In this document: positions 10,501-21,423 of the stretch, piece after piece
Layout of the letters: each line of letters starts with the position of its first letter
How positions within the stretch are numbered: position 1 is the first letter of the stretch
DNA from: Calliopum simillimum
Lineage: Eukaryota; Arthropoda; Insecta; Diptera; Lauxaniidae
Direction: 5' to 3'
DNA: 64,000 nucleotides
NCBI GenBank assembly: GCA_951812925.1
Contig: OX638369.1
Location: forward strand, 57,054,228 to 57,118,227
Translations under genes and position numbers: made by a program
Notes under the pieces: model-generated
Database searches by the model: none
What the model was told of the DNA's origin: nothing
Seen by the model: only the letters and a program-made list of their open reading frames with translations

Positions 10501-11317
10501 ACCAAAGCTTGTTTTTTCCTCAGAAAACTTTTATTTGTAAACTTAAAAACAAAAGAAGAAAGGAGGGAAGATCTAGTACGGCATGTATAAAAAATAAAAG
10601 GAAAAAACCCACTGAAGAAGAAGAAAATTTTCCTCTTGCTACTATCTACTGGTAAAGAAGAAGAAAATATTCTTCATCTGTCTGCCAGTGGGGTATAAAA
10701 AGAAATAAAAATCAAAAAAAATAATAATAATCGTGGCCGTATACAATAGGCGCACTCTAGAAAATTATTTTTAAAGATTTTTATTTTTGATGCTTTCCAA
10801 CACTGTTTTTGTTAGTCTTAAAACAAAAGAAAGTGGGAACAAAAAGAAATTGCAAAAACCACTTGCCGGCTGCCAGCGGAGTCTCATGCAATGTTATGAT
10901 TATTGAAAATAAATTAATGCACAAAAAAATAATCCTAGCGCACAATAATCTTTATAAAAAAATTAAAGGAAAGGTACCATAAATAAATGCAATTGTCACC
11001 AGTGCGACTGCTGGTGGAGTCTCACAATTTTTGGCCCATATAGAACAATAAAAAGATTTGGGTTCACCGATGCCGTTGTCAAAAGTGAACTACACTACTT
11101 CCTGGATGTACGCCATATTTCTGAAAACAGTCTTTTCTGCACTCTAAAGCAGGGATTATTCGGATCACAGACCTGATGGAGAAAAATGGTTATGGTTATC
11201 AGATTCGGAAGCAACGACTGCAAATTAACCAAAAAAAGCTATCGAGATATCATTCAAAATCTCATGCTGCATAGTGTAATTGTTTCAGTTTAGGAAAAAA
11301 AGATTTTGAATAGTCTA

Positions 11318-12501
11318 CAGGGTGATTGGGATTCGGTAGAACACCGAAAAATGTAAGATTTCTGGGATTATTCCGAACAACTTTTCTTAGTTCCATTTTT
11401 CGAAATTCGCAAAACTGACGGAGATGTAGCCATCGGAAGATCGGGATATAGCTTTATGAAAACTGGTATAAGTTCAGAAGCCCTTGATGGATTTTAACAA
11501 TATTGATGTCATATGAAAGGTACTTTAAATGGCTACAAAAGTTTAAGACCCGTGTCATGATTTTTCAAGTACTGCAAATTTTTCGAGGTCCATAAAGTGA
11601 GCTATGCAGGTGTTACGAATTTCGATGTTTTTTGGTTGGGAATTTCGAGCTGTTTTCGAGCTTTTCAACAGTAATTTCGCTCTGTCTGGGAAATTTTCCA
11701 TTTTCCGGAAAAGCGGAAAAATTGTTCTGCATAGCTGAGTTTATTTTTTTTTTTAGCCAGACGAATTAGCGGGAAGAGTTAGCAGTGAAACCTGTTAACG
11801 CAGGAATTTCGAGCTACTTTTGAGCTAATTTGGAGCTAAAAGCATTTTCCGGAAAGCTCCCAATTTTCCCGGAAAATCCCCAAATAACTTTTTTTATGGC
11901 TAACTTTATTTTTTTCAGCCAGACGAATCCTCGGGAATAGGAAGCGAGGAAATCTTTTTACGGAAGAATTTCGAGCTACATTCGAGCTGACCTTGAATGA
12001 AGTGGTTTCCTTAAATTTCCCCGGAAAATCCAAAAAATTTTTTTAATGGCTTGCTTTATTTTTTCATTCAGACGAACCCATGAGAATATTTGGCGATCAT
12101 ACTATATCATTGACACACGAATGTGGAGGTAGTTTCGAGCTTATCAAAAACGAAAAGTGTTTTCCGGAAAACTCCAAACTAAAATTATGTGTTAACAGAA
12201 CAGTTTTTGGAAAAATAGTGCTTAAAGAAAAAAACTGGTCAACATTTTTTATAATTTGCCATATCTCAAAAACCATGACTCGGATTTAAAACTTTTGTAC
12301 ACCAATTTTGGTAGCCAATTAAAAATCAAAATCCATCAAGGGTTTCCCATTTTCCAGTTTTTATAAATAATATCCCGATCTTCCGATGGCTTTATCTCCG
12401 TCTGTTTCGCGAATTTCGAAAAACGGAGCTAAGAAAAGTTGTTCAGAATAGTCCCAGCAATCTTACATTTTCCGGTTTTCTACCGATTACCAATCACCCT
12501 G
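11318..12501. mobile_element. Foldback element, CAGGGTGATT termini, TA duplication
   Basis: The ends CAGGGTGATTGGGATTCGGT and its diverged complement (accaatcaccctg) are flanked by TA on both sides, as for Tc1/mariner-type insertions. The arms pair for about 250 bp. The centre (about 11639-12126) is not palindromic but holds roughly three diverged tandem units of about 160 bp, each starting near aatttcgagct and carrying ttttccggaaa and cagacgaa. No transposase is present. Confidence 0.65.
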
Positions 12502-12596
12502 TATATCTGACAAATTTCGATGTTCAGTTGCACACTTTGTATTACAAAAATTCTGCAATTACTTTCCTTCTTTTATCTTTTTCTGTCCATATGTAG

Positions 12597-12823
12597 GTGG
12601 TCGTTTTGTCATCTCTGGTCTTGAACGCAATACAACGTATTTAATGCGTGCTGCATGTGAAAATCTGGCCGGACTCAGCGATTGGAGTTCAGTGAAAATT
12701 TTCGCAACCTTGGCCAATTTTGCGACACGCACTTGGAACGCAAACATATGGCATGTCAGCGTAATTCTGGGCAGCAGCATGTTGCTTAAGTATTTGAAGC
12801 AAATAAATTTTGTTAATTTTTAA
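12597..12823 (+). CDS. Ig + FN3 surface protein, terminal exon
   Basis: A 75-codon last exon following acceptor ATGTAG, in phase with the exon ending at 5212; stop TAA at 12821-12823. It completes the FN3 domain (GRFVISGLERNTTYLMRA, then CENLAGLSDWSS, the usual Y-x-V-x-A-x-N-x-x-G-x-S pattern). After a short linker it ends in a modest hydrophobic stretch (WHVSVILGSSMLL) and a short basic tail. This could be a GPI-anchor signal or a weak membrane segment; it is too short to be a confident transmembrane helix. The gene continues upstream through the exon at 4724. Confidence 0.8.
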
Positions 12824-13411
12824 AAACAGAAAAACCAAGTTATGTGATTAATAATTTTGAAAATTTCGTTTAATTTATAACTAATTATTATTGTTTTGAG
12901 TGTACCTGATTTGTTTGCAAAACTTGAATTGTTAGTCAAAGAGATTAAAAAAATTTATTAGCCAATTCTTTTTATTTTTTTTAAATAAATTTTTTCTGAA
13001 TGCGAAATGTTAATACGCGATTTTTCAATTTTCTTTTTTAATTTTATTGTGTATTTCATACTGAGCATTCATTCATTAAATTTTGTACTTTTTTATGTCA
13101 ATTCCACACAACAAAAAAAACAAAAACAATTCCAAATTTTCATAAGATTATAACAAAGTTATTAGTAAGTAAACAACATAATAAAAAAATCGCATCAACG
13201 ATTTTACTACCGTAAGTCCAAAAAAAGATTGAAAAAAATATGCAAAAACAAGAAAATTAAGATTTAAAATAATGTATTAACGAAAATAGCTAAATAAATT
13301 ACAATGTAATTACAAAAATTTATTAACTTAAAAACAAAAACCGAAGGCAAATAAAATCCAAATCTATTAAATGTGAAGACAAATATTTGTGTTTTCTTTC
13401 GTATTTAAGTC
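12824..13411 (+). other. Probable 3' untranslated region of Ig/FN3 gene
   Basis: Very AT-rich sequence directly after the stop codon, with several AATAAA-like signals, for example gcaaataaaatcc near 13350. No other coding sequence is seen. The polyadenylation site cannot be fixed from sequence alone. Confidence 0.45.
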
Positions 13412-13530
13412 CCCAGTGTGCCAAACGGTTCATATCTCCGCTTTTTTATCCGTTGCGGATCCGTTACTGATCCGTAACTGATCCGTAACGGATAAAAAGC
13501 GGAGATATGAACCGTTTAGCACCCTGGGTC
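13412..13530. repeat. Short foldback element of about 120 bp
   Basis: cccagtgtgccaaacggttc at 13412 pairs with gaaccgtttagcaccctggg ending at 13530, leaving a loop with three gatccgtaac-type repeats. It would fold into one long hairpin and is probably a MITE. Confidence 0.65.
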
Positions 13531-13619
13531 CAAATGGAAGGAAACGGTAAGAAATAACTTATTTTTAATGATACGTCAGATTTTAGCAAATTACAACGAG
13601 GATACTTTCACCATGTCCT

Positions 13620-13892
13620 TCCTTTTGCAGCGCACAGAAGGAAACAGATATATCTGTATATTGTTGTGACTCGACTTGGCCATATCTCTCGGTGTGTCTA
13701 ATTCTAAATGCGGAAATAGCAAGCTCGACAACAGCTCTCACTCAACAAATGTTACAAAACAAACAAACAGCTGACTTCGAAAATATTAAAATACTAGATA
13801 CCCAAGGGCAAAAGAAGCGCTTCAAAAGGCTTTCTGAAATGCTTCCTGTTCAAAAATTTTCATTTATTATTAAAAATCCCTATTTCAAATAA
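13620..13892 (+). pseudogene. Possible Penelope/GIY-YIG-type protein relic
   Basis: An open stretch of about 90 codons ends in a pattern (FENIKILDTQ, then RFKRLSEML) resembling the C-terminus of GIY-YIG-associated reverse transcriptases of the Penelope-like type, as I remember them. No catalytic domain is present. It is a short remnant at best, not a host gene on this evidence. Confidence 0.25.
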
Positions 13893-13976
13893 ATAAATTT
13901 AAATTTAAGCAACTTCTCCGCTTCTGAGAAAATTATAAAAAATATGTAGGCACTTTCCACATGTCTAGGGACTAGC

Positions 13977-15264
13977 GGGTGATCCAATAAGAGCTTCTTA
14001 CTTTGTTTTCTAAATAAAATACATAAAAATCAATGCATTGATGCCAATCTTTATTTGGAATGATAATTCGGTTCCTACAGCTCAATGTTTAAAAATTATT
14101 TCGTTGAAATGTTGCCCGCGACTAGCTCTTAAATGTTTCATCCAGTGGGTTCAATTTTTCACAACTTTTTCGAGCATATCGGCCGGTATTCCTTGAATAA
14201 CACGAGCTATGTTGGTTTCCAAAGCGTCAATAGATTCGGGGTTGTTAATATAAACAAGTAATTTAACATATCCCTAATGAAAGAAATTCAATGGCGTCAA
14301 ATCACATGATTTTGGTGGCCAATTAACAACATGAGCTTTTCATCAAATGTTTCCCTCAATAAAGCGATTCTTTCTCCACCTGCATGGCATGTTCCGCCAT
14401 TCTGTTGAAACCAGAGGTCGACTACACTAATATCCTGAATTTTTGGCAACAAAAATTTATTGATCGTTGCTCTGTAGTGAGCACTATTGACCGTTGCGAG
14501 GGCTTCATCCGCATTTTTCAAGAAATACGGTCCGATGATGCCTCCTGCCCATAAACCACACAAAACAGTACATGTATTGCGATACATTGGAAGCTCTTGG
14601 ATTGCTTCTGGTTGTTCATCAGCCCCAATACAGCAGTTTTGCTTGTTAACGTAGCCGTTTAACCAGAAATGAGCTTCGTCGCTAAACACAATTTTTCGAT
14701 AAAATAATGGATCAATTTGAAGTTGTTATAAGGCCCATGAACCGAAATTAAAACGTACACCAAGATCAGCCAGCTTCAATTCTTGTACGAGCTGTATTTT
14801 ATAGTTCTTCAGACCAAGATCATGCCTCAATATACGCCGCAATGATCCATAAGAGATGCCCAAAGACTGAGATCGGCGACGAATGGATTGTTCACGGTTT
14901 TCACGAAGACTCTGTGCTAATGCAGAAATATTCTCTAAATTACGGGCTCTGTGCACTCTGGTTGATTGATAAATGTCCAATAGTGTAAAATTGCTTTGAA
15001 ATCTGGTGATGGTGTTACGAATAGTGCGCTCAGTTGGACGCTTATAACGACCAAAATGATGTTGAAGAACTCTATAACATTCTCTAACTGATGACTGATT
15101 TTGGTAGTAAGTTTCCACAATTAATAAACGTTGTTCAGGAATAAGTCTATACATGATTGAGTCGTATTGAATATTGAACACAAGCGTCATATGGACAAGC
15201 CATTTGACACATAACTGCTGTCAAAACAACCTAGTTGAAATAGGGACCTAGTATTGGATCAACC
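13977..15264 (-). mobile_element. Dead mariner-superfamily element, GGTGATCCAATA ends
   Basis: The short terminal inverted repeats GGTGATCCAATA and TATTGGATCAACC (one-base indel) bound about 1.29 kb holding a broken transposase on the minus strand. The size and one-gene layout fit the IS630-Tc1-mariner superfamily. A clean TA duplication is not seen. Confidence 0.6.
14297..15190 (-). pseudogene. Broken DDE transposase (mariner superfamily)
   Basis: Two pieces in different frames. The N-terminal piece (14726-15190) has a helix-turn-helix region (LIPEQRLLIVETYYQN, RPTERTIRNTITRF, SYGSLRRILRHDL). The C-terminal piece (14297-14689) starts with FSDEAHFWLNGYVNKQN, containing the first catalytic aspartate, followed by LWFQQNGGTCH. 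In relatives the corresponding motif is QQDGA-x-H, so the second catalytic aspartate appears changed to asparagine. A frame break and this substitution make it non-functional. Confidence 0.7.
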
Positions 15265-15347
15265 TTTATATCCCAGAAAAAAAATTGGGGTGATCGATAT
15301 TGGTTCAAGAGTTATTAACAATATACACACCTTTCTTTAACGATAAA

Positions 15348-16078
15348 CTAGTAAGGGTGTAACTTTTTGCCTGGCCAAAAAATTAATGCCCTACACTGCA
15401 ATATTTTGAAAATTTTGCTTGTAAAGAAGGTGCCACGTCCTCTTGTCTGAGTTCAGCCAGTTTTTGTTCAGAGCTTGCATTTATAGATTTAGTGTCTGAG
15501 TGAAATGTGGTTGGCTTATCTCAAAAAACGTTTTCATTATAGCGTTTTGAAGCTTTTGCTTGTATAGGAGGTGCCACGCCCTCTTGTCGGAGTTCGTCTA
15601 GTTTTAGCTTAGAGCGTGCATTTGTAGTCTTTAGTATTTGAGTGAAATTTGGTTGGGTAATCTTAAAAAACTCTTTCTGTATAGCGTTTTAAAGCTTTTG
15701 CTTCACGCCCCCTTGTCCGAGTTCGCCCAGTATTTACGTGTATTTTGGTTGCATTGCCGTGAAAAATACTCCGAAAATTGCATTTTAAATATATTATTTG
15801 TATGGGTGGTAGGCGTGTCCGTTGACCGATTTTACTCATTTTCAATCCCCCGAGCTAACTTTGACGACGGAGGAAGTGTACCAAATTTTATTGAATTATC
15901 TTGCTCAGTTTTCCCAAAAAGTGTATTTCAACACACAGCCAGCCAGACAGACGGACATAGCTATATCAACTCAGGAGGTGACGCTGATCAAGAATATATA
16001 TACTTTTCTATACCTGCCATGCTTCCTTCTCTGCGTTACAAACGGAAGAATAAAGTGAATATACCCTGGGTAGGGTAT
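15348..16078 (-). mobile_element. DINE-1-like Helentron, minus orientation
   Basis: Starts at the inverted 3' end (CTAG at 15348-15351 followed by the GGCC hairpin) and ends at the 5' block taccctgggtagggta (to 16078). It carries the core (gacatagctatatcaactc, gtgacgctgatcaagaata) and two to three internal tandem units with gtgccacgccctcttgt. It looks complete. Short open frames inside recur in the other copies and are repeat sequence, not genes. Confidence 0.75.
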
Positions 16079-16196
16079 AAAAAGGCTTTCTCCAAATGCT
16101 CATGTCATATCTAGATTAAATTTCGGAAAAACCACAAACTGATTTTGACGTTCTTGGCCTCGCAAATTGCGTTCGCTATCAAGCTTTAATGTAGTA

Positions 16197-17071
16197 CTAG
16201 GTGTACAAATATGAAACCGGTAATGACATCTAGCTGTCGATAGCCGTATATGTATGAGCTTCCGAACCGTACCAAATGTCTTAATTGTTCATTCTGTCAT
16301 CTGTCAACAATATTCAGTTCACAATTTGTCAAGTTTCATACAATAACGCATTTTTCCGCTCGTAAAGATGTCGAATTTTGTGCCTGAAAACTCTCATTTG
16401 CGGGAAGCATTGATTTTCTGTTTCCATTTAAAAAACAGAAAAGGTTTTCTCCATCGAATCATCACTGGCGATGAAAAGTGGATTTATTTCAACAATCCCA
16501 AACGAAAAAAATCATATTTGAGCCCCGGCCAACGACCCAAATCAACGCCAAGACCAAATCGCTTCGGCCGAAAGACAATGCTGTGTATTTTCTGGGATCA
16601 GCGTGGTGTTATTTGGTATGAACTACTAAAACCAGGTGAAACAGTTACTGGTGTACGCTACCATCAGCAATTGATCGCTTTGAACCGTGCTATACGTCAT
16701 AAGAGGCCCGAATTTCAACTTCGCCATGACAAAATTGTATTCCAAGATGACAACGCATCGCCACATCGAGCAGCGGTCAATAAAAACTTGGTAGAATCGT
16801 ACAACTGCCCTATTTGTTTTCATCGATGGGACACGCACTCAACGATTCGCACTTCAATTCTTACGAGGAAGTGCAAAAATGGCTCGATGAATGGATAGCC
16901 ACAAAAAAACGAAAAATTTTTTTGGCGAGGCATCCATAAATTGCCTGAAAGATGGGAAAGATGTGTAGCTAGCGAGGGGAATTACTTTGAAGATTAAATT
17001 TGGAACCATTTTCGCAAAATAAACGTGGTTTTTTTAAATAAAAATTACCGGTTTCATATTTGTACACCTAG
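16197..17071 (+). mobile_element. Internally deleted mariner element
   Basis: The terminal inverted repeats CTAGGTGTACAAATATGAAA and its complement (25 bp or more, extending through ccggt) are flanked by TA at 16195-16196 and 17072-17073. The length of 875 bp, against about 1.3 kb for an intact mariner, shows an internal deletion. Confidence 0.85.
16368..16980 (+). pseudogene. Defective mariner transposase
   Basis: The N-terminus (MSNFVPENSHLREAL) is fused in frame, by a deletion of the DNA-binding domain, to the catalytic core from KGFLHRIITGDEKW, with the first aspartate in GDEKW and the second in FQDDNASPH. After about residue 155 the frame shifts. The region that should carry the third aspartate is gone, although the C-terminal sequence (EEVQKWLDEWIA) is readable in another frame. 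It cannot encode a working enzyme. Confidence 0.85.
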
Positions 17072-17386
17072 TATAGTACACATAAAAAAAAAATTTAATT
17101 TTAGATACAAAATACACTGTGAAACAAAAATACCCAAAATTATAGCTTTACAAAAAATACAAAATATGTAAAAATTGTCATATCTCGCGCAAATTTCAAC
17201 TGATTTCTATTCGATAGATTACTTTTGAAAGCTCTTGACTTCTTCTTAGGTTTCTTATCAAAATTTTTCGGTATATTTTGAAAATAAAAAGGTCGTATTC
17301 CATGATATAGGTACTATTGTTTTTAACCAATTGCGCCCACTAGGGGACAAATGAAATAGTGATTCAAAAGCGAAACTATAGCATGA

Positions 17387-18771
17387 CACGGTGTGCCTTA
17401 ACCCGTTCTAAATTGGACGTCGTAGCACATCAAATTTTTTTCCAGATTCTGTTTACTTATCGTTCAAATGATGTATAAAAAAATTTTCACTCGTGACTCC
17501 TCGACTAAATTTTGAGATAATCGCTTTTCCAATTGGGGCATTTTCCCATACAAAAAGAAAAAAAAAATTTTTTTAACTACATTAAACAAAAAATAAAATA
17601 ATCACAGTCGATGTGTTTTGTGATGCTCAACGCGATTCCGACCTCAGATTTGCTCTATCGCGTATAGTTTATGAGATATTGTAACCTAAAGACCAAAAAA
17701 AGTCGTTTTTTGCCATTTTTTGAAGCTATGTAACTATGAAACATATCATTTATTTGTCAAATTTGGCTTAAATACTTGAAAGTTTCAATCTTTTTCTTTA
17801 AAACCTAATTTAAATTATATTAATATCTTCATGCTTCTAAGAGATATCGTAGACCGAAATATTGTCAAAACGGGTTTTTTGCACTTTTGTGTCTTTTTAG
17901 GTTAGGATATCTTTGAGAAAAAAAAAGATATCAACATAATTTAAACTAGGTTTTAAAGGCAAAGATTAGGATTTTCAAGTTGCTTACCAGATTTAACGAA
18001 ATTAAAATTTCTTCCACATTTTAAACATGTTCAACGAACCGACTACTTCCAAATTCAGCCGTTTGACACCCCGAGTGTTGTTACGTGTATGGCGTACGGC
18101 TGAATTTTGAAATGGTCGGTTCGTTGAACATGTTTAAAATGTGGAAGAAATTTTAATTTCGTTAAATCTGGTAAGCAACTTGAAAGTCCTAATCTTTGCC
18201 TTTAAAACCTAGTTTAAATTATGTTGATATCTTTTTTTTTCTCAAAGATATCCTAACCTAAAAAGACACAAAAAAGCAAAAAACCCGTTTTGACAATATT
18301 TCGGTCTACGATATCTCTTAGAAGCATGAAGATATTAATATAATTTAAATTAAGTTTTAAAGAAAAAAATTGTGACTTTCAAGTATTTAAGCCAAATTTG
18401 ACAAATAAATGATATGTTTCATAGTTACATAGCTTCAAAAAATGGCAAAAAACGACTTTTTTTGGTCTTTAGGTTACAATATCTCATAAACTGTACACGA
18501 TAGAGCAATTCTGTGGTTGGATTCGCGTTAAGCATCGCAAAACACATCGATTGTGATTATTTTAATTTTTGTTTAATATAGTTAAAAAAAATTTTTTTTT
18601 CTTTTTGTATGGGAAAATGCCCCAATTGGAAAAGCGATTATCTCAAAATTTAGTCGAGGAGTCACGAGTGAAAATTTTTTTATACATCATTTGAACGATA
18701 AGTAAACAGAATCTGGAAAAAAATTTGATGTGCTACGACGTCCGATTTAGAACGGGTTAAGGCACACCGTG
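17387..18771. mobile_element. Foldback element, CACGGTG class, 4-bp duplication
   Basis: A near-perfect palindrome of 1385 bp: cacggtgtgccttaacccg at the left end and its complement at the right, flanked by ATGA at 17383-17386 and 18772-18775. The arms meet near 18080 around an attcagccg/cggctgaat pair. The arms contain the poly-T/GATATC module (17925, 18228) and the gagcaattctg-type phrase. It shares its CACGGTG terminus and 4-bp duplication with the element at 38334-54452. It has no coding capacity. Confidence 0.8.
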
Positions 18772-18775
18772 ATGA

Positions 18776-20243
18776 AGAAAGGGTTCAAGAAAATTATGGA
18801 AGGTGTCTCACCATATGCTTTACAAGGGGTTTACTATGTTTTTGTTTACATTTTTAAATAAGGGGGTGTAGGCACTAAGGAAAGTTAAAATAAAACACAC
18901 CATTCAGCTCGACGGTTACTTTTATTCTGTCTTTTCTTTCGACATTCTTGTGTTCTTGCGTTATACACATACAATAGCAAAATATATACAAACATTTGCA
19001 ACGGATAGTTTTTAATTACAAAAGCATATGTCAGAAAGAGACAAATATAGGTATAAAGAATAATCTAGAAAATGTATAAAAACGTAATAGAGTCATGATT
19101 GAAATTACACTAAGAGAAATAATATACAAAGTTAAATACACTGTAAATAAATTAATACCCTAATTATATATTGCTACAGGGGTAAACTTTGTCATGTTTT
19201 CCCCCAACATTCAATCATAATGTAAAATCAACTTTTAACTGAGGTAAAAAAAAAACATAATTTCTTTATATCAATTTTTTATGTTGCATCGCATCATGAA
19301 ACGTCATATCATTTTGTAGTTGTCAGTGCACTTGTTATCTGATGAATGACATATTGTTGTTGTTGTTGTTATTTTGATGCATAATTTTTTATCTTTTTGT
19401 TGGCTGTCTGATGATTATCAAAAAGGCAACATATACCACATTTACCGTACAACAACAGCAACAACAACAATGTATATGCATATATTTGACATATTAATTA
19501 ATTTTGGTCTTTACGTGCTGATAACCAAAAAATATACAAAATAATATTTATATAACAATGTTTATGCAATTTGCATATATGTATGTTTTTTATAAGTTTT
19601 CACATTTTTTATTTAAATATTATATAAATAAATTACTCTTACCAATAACTAAATGCAAAAGTTGAAACACAAAACAAAAGGCATTATTAATTTACATGAT
19701 GAAAAGCCACAAATTATCGGATGTGATGTGATATCGGTTAAATATCAACATCAACATCAGGACAAAAGCAGCGAAAACCATAAAATCTGTTGACATTTAA
19801 CAGAATAAAAAACAAATAAAAATAAAAATCTAAGGGAAATATGAAATTTATTGTTAAATGTAATTTTACAAAGCGTGAAATGTTTTATGCTTTTTTAAAA
19901 AAGTTACGCGACTAATAAGCCAATGAAAAAATAAAGAGGTAGATATTCACTAAACATTTGAAAATTTATTAAACGAATTTTCAACACAAAATCTTCATTT
20001 ACCATTATTATATTATCCAACTTTATTCTGTTCGTCCATCTATTGTACTTACTATATGTATGTATGTAAAGTGGACATATGTATATCACTTATGTTTTTC
20101 TGTGTCATAGGCTTACGAAGGCCTAAAGCTGGTTAATGCCTACATTAGGGATGGTAAGTGCAGGCTCTGGGCATAAGAGAGCGTTGCTCTTAAATATCAG
20201 AAAAAATTTCAAAATGCTGTACTGAAAAGAGTTTTAAAGATAA
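18776..20243. other. AT-rich non-coding DNA with GTT/CAA microsatellites
   Basis: About 1.5 kb with no supported gene. It holds a short (TTG)n run near 19352 and a (CAA)n-type run near 19450. Confidence 0.4.
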
Positions 20244-20530
20244 CACAGGCCAACAAAATTTGACCAACATTCAGACCCAAAAACCAGACTATATATTTCC
20301 CAAGGTTTTTGATGTGCTCAAAAATGCTCTAATGCTCTTTTTTTTCTCTGAGATATCGCATTTGAAGTTTTCCTGTTTGTAAATTTTCCAATACCTGAAA
20401 ATTGATCAAGATAAGTATACGTAACATAGACTGGATATAGTCGATTACTAAGTTTACAAACAGGAAAACTTCAAAATGCAATATCTCAGAGAAAAAAAAA
20501 GATATTTGAGCAAACTCAATGCTCAATGCG
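20244..20530. mobile_element. Truncated CACAGGCC-class foldback element
   Basis: Begins CACAGGCCAACAAAATTTGA at 20244, then follows the same order as the right end of the element at 1-491 reversed (actatatatttcc, then gatgtgctc). A palindrome at about 20325-20525 has arms with a T-run and CTCTGAGATAT. No opposite CACAGGCC end is seen downstream. Confidence 0.6.
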
Positions 20531-20854
20531 GTTAATTTTGCTATAACTCTATATACAAGAGACATACACGCAGAGTCTATTGAATGTTTCCCCAAGGTGG
20601 AATTTCTTAAAGAAAAGTCGGCTTCAAGCCTGGTGCGGGCCATCTTTACTGGTATTTTGCTCCGAGCAAAGTATGCAATCTTTGTTATAATACCTGTTTC
20701 TAAAATAATTTTCGCTGTACTAATTTTTTCTTTTTATTTTTTGTATGCTGTACCCTAGACTATATGCCTATAAACTCACAACTTTTTTTTATTCTCGGAT
20801 TTTATAACAGATTATGAGGGCTTCTAATTAACGAAACTGAACTAGATTTTTAAC

Positions 20855-21000
20855 CTATCATGTCCCAGTTTTGAGTTATCCTTGCTTCAAACTGAAGAAA
20901 ATACTGTTTTCAGGCATATGGGCATATGGCTTTTAACATTTCTAATTGCATCCATAATTTTACAGTTAGCATTCACTGAAGTAAAGGTATTTCAACACCA
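20855..21000. repeat. Half-arm relic of the 60622-61193 palindrome family
   Basis: Shares the order gagttatccttg, attttcaggcatatg, gaagtaaaggtat with the palindrome at 60622-61193, but without a visible opposite arm. Confidence 0.4.
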
Positions 21001-21423
21001 TAACCTTAGTCATCGTCCATTTGAAAATGCTATCAAATAGTGAATGTTCTGCCAACATCTCCAATAACTTTTTATCGGGGGAGGGTACACAAACACTGGC
21101 ATCATTAACAAGAGAATACGATAAATTGGTCACTTTGTCATGGTTACATGGATACATGGTATATTCGTCCCGATTTGGTGTATGGTGCTTTATTGAGGCA
21201 ATCGTGGTTTTTGCAGTCCCAAAAAATGTCGCATTTACATAATTAGAAATACGGAAGCCTGGGTGCTCCCTACAATGTCTATAGAATCCATTGTTGGTCT
21301 TACGATTTGGAGGTAAGTAACTTTTTTACAATCTGGATGACTTAGTCCATACAGGGTTTTTTAACCTGCTTGAATTCATCAAAGAGTCTATGTGGGTCAA
21401 GTTTTTGACCTATCCTAACCAAA

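Larger units (their letters stand above)
5591..11036 (-). mobile_element. Complete LOA-type non-LTR retrotransposon
   Basis: A full-length element of about 5.4 kb on the minus strand: 5' untranslated region (10501-11036), ORF1, ORF2, a short 3' untranslated region and a pentamer tail, (TCTAA)n in the sense strand, at 5591-5611. CATATAGA at 5583-5590 and again at 11037-11044 looks like the target duplication. Both reading frames are open throughout, so the copy looks young and possibly active. The 5' leader holds diverged repeats of a ctgccagyggrgtctca type at about 10680, 10870 and 11005. It is antisense to the host intron. Confidence 0.85.
5296..11216. mobile_element. Foldback element split by LOA retrotransposon
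   Basis: The left arm (from about 5302, tcggataaccataacca) pairs with the right end (tggttatggttatc near 11190). The arms meet near 5500, where gaagtaaaggtatc faces gatatctttacttc. The right arm breaks at 5591 and resumes at 11037. The interior resembles the palindrome at 60622-61193 (shared ggatgtacgccatat, tgaagtaaaggtat), so the two are one family. The split makes it older than the LOA insertion. Confidence 0.65.
5213..12596 (+). other. 7.4-kb intron of Ig/FN3 gene
   Basis: Starts GTAAGT at 5213 and ends ATGTAG at 12596, joining two phase-1 exon ends so that C + GT gives an arginine codon and the FN3 reading frame continues. Nearly all of it is transposon: a foldback element split by a complete antisense LOA-type retrotransposon, and a second foldback element. 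Confidence 0.75.

Noticed and set aside
15822..16114. Small frames with FVWAVGVSVDRF-like peptides recurring in five places
   Set aside because: They fall on the conserved Helentron core and recur only because the repeat does. Frames break differently in each copy.
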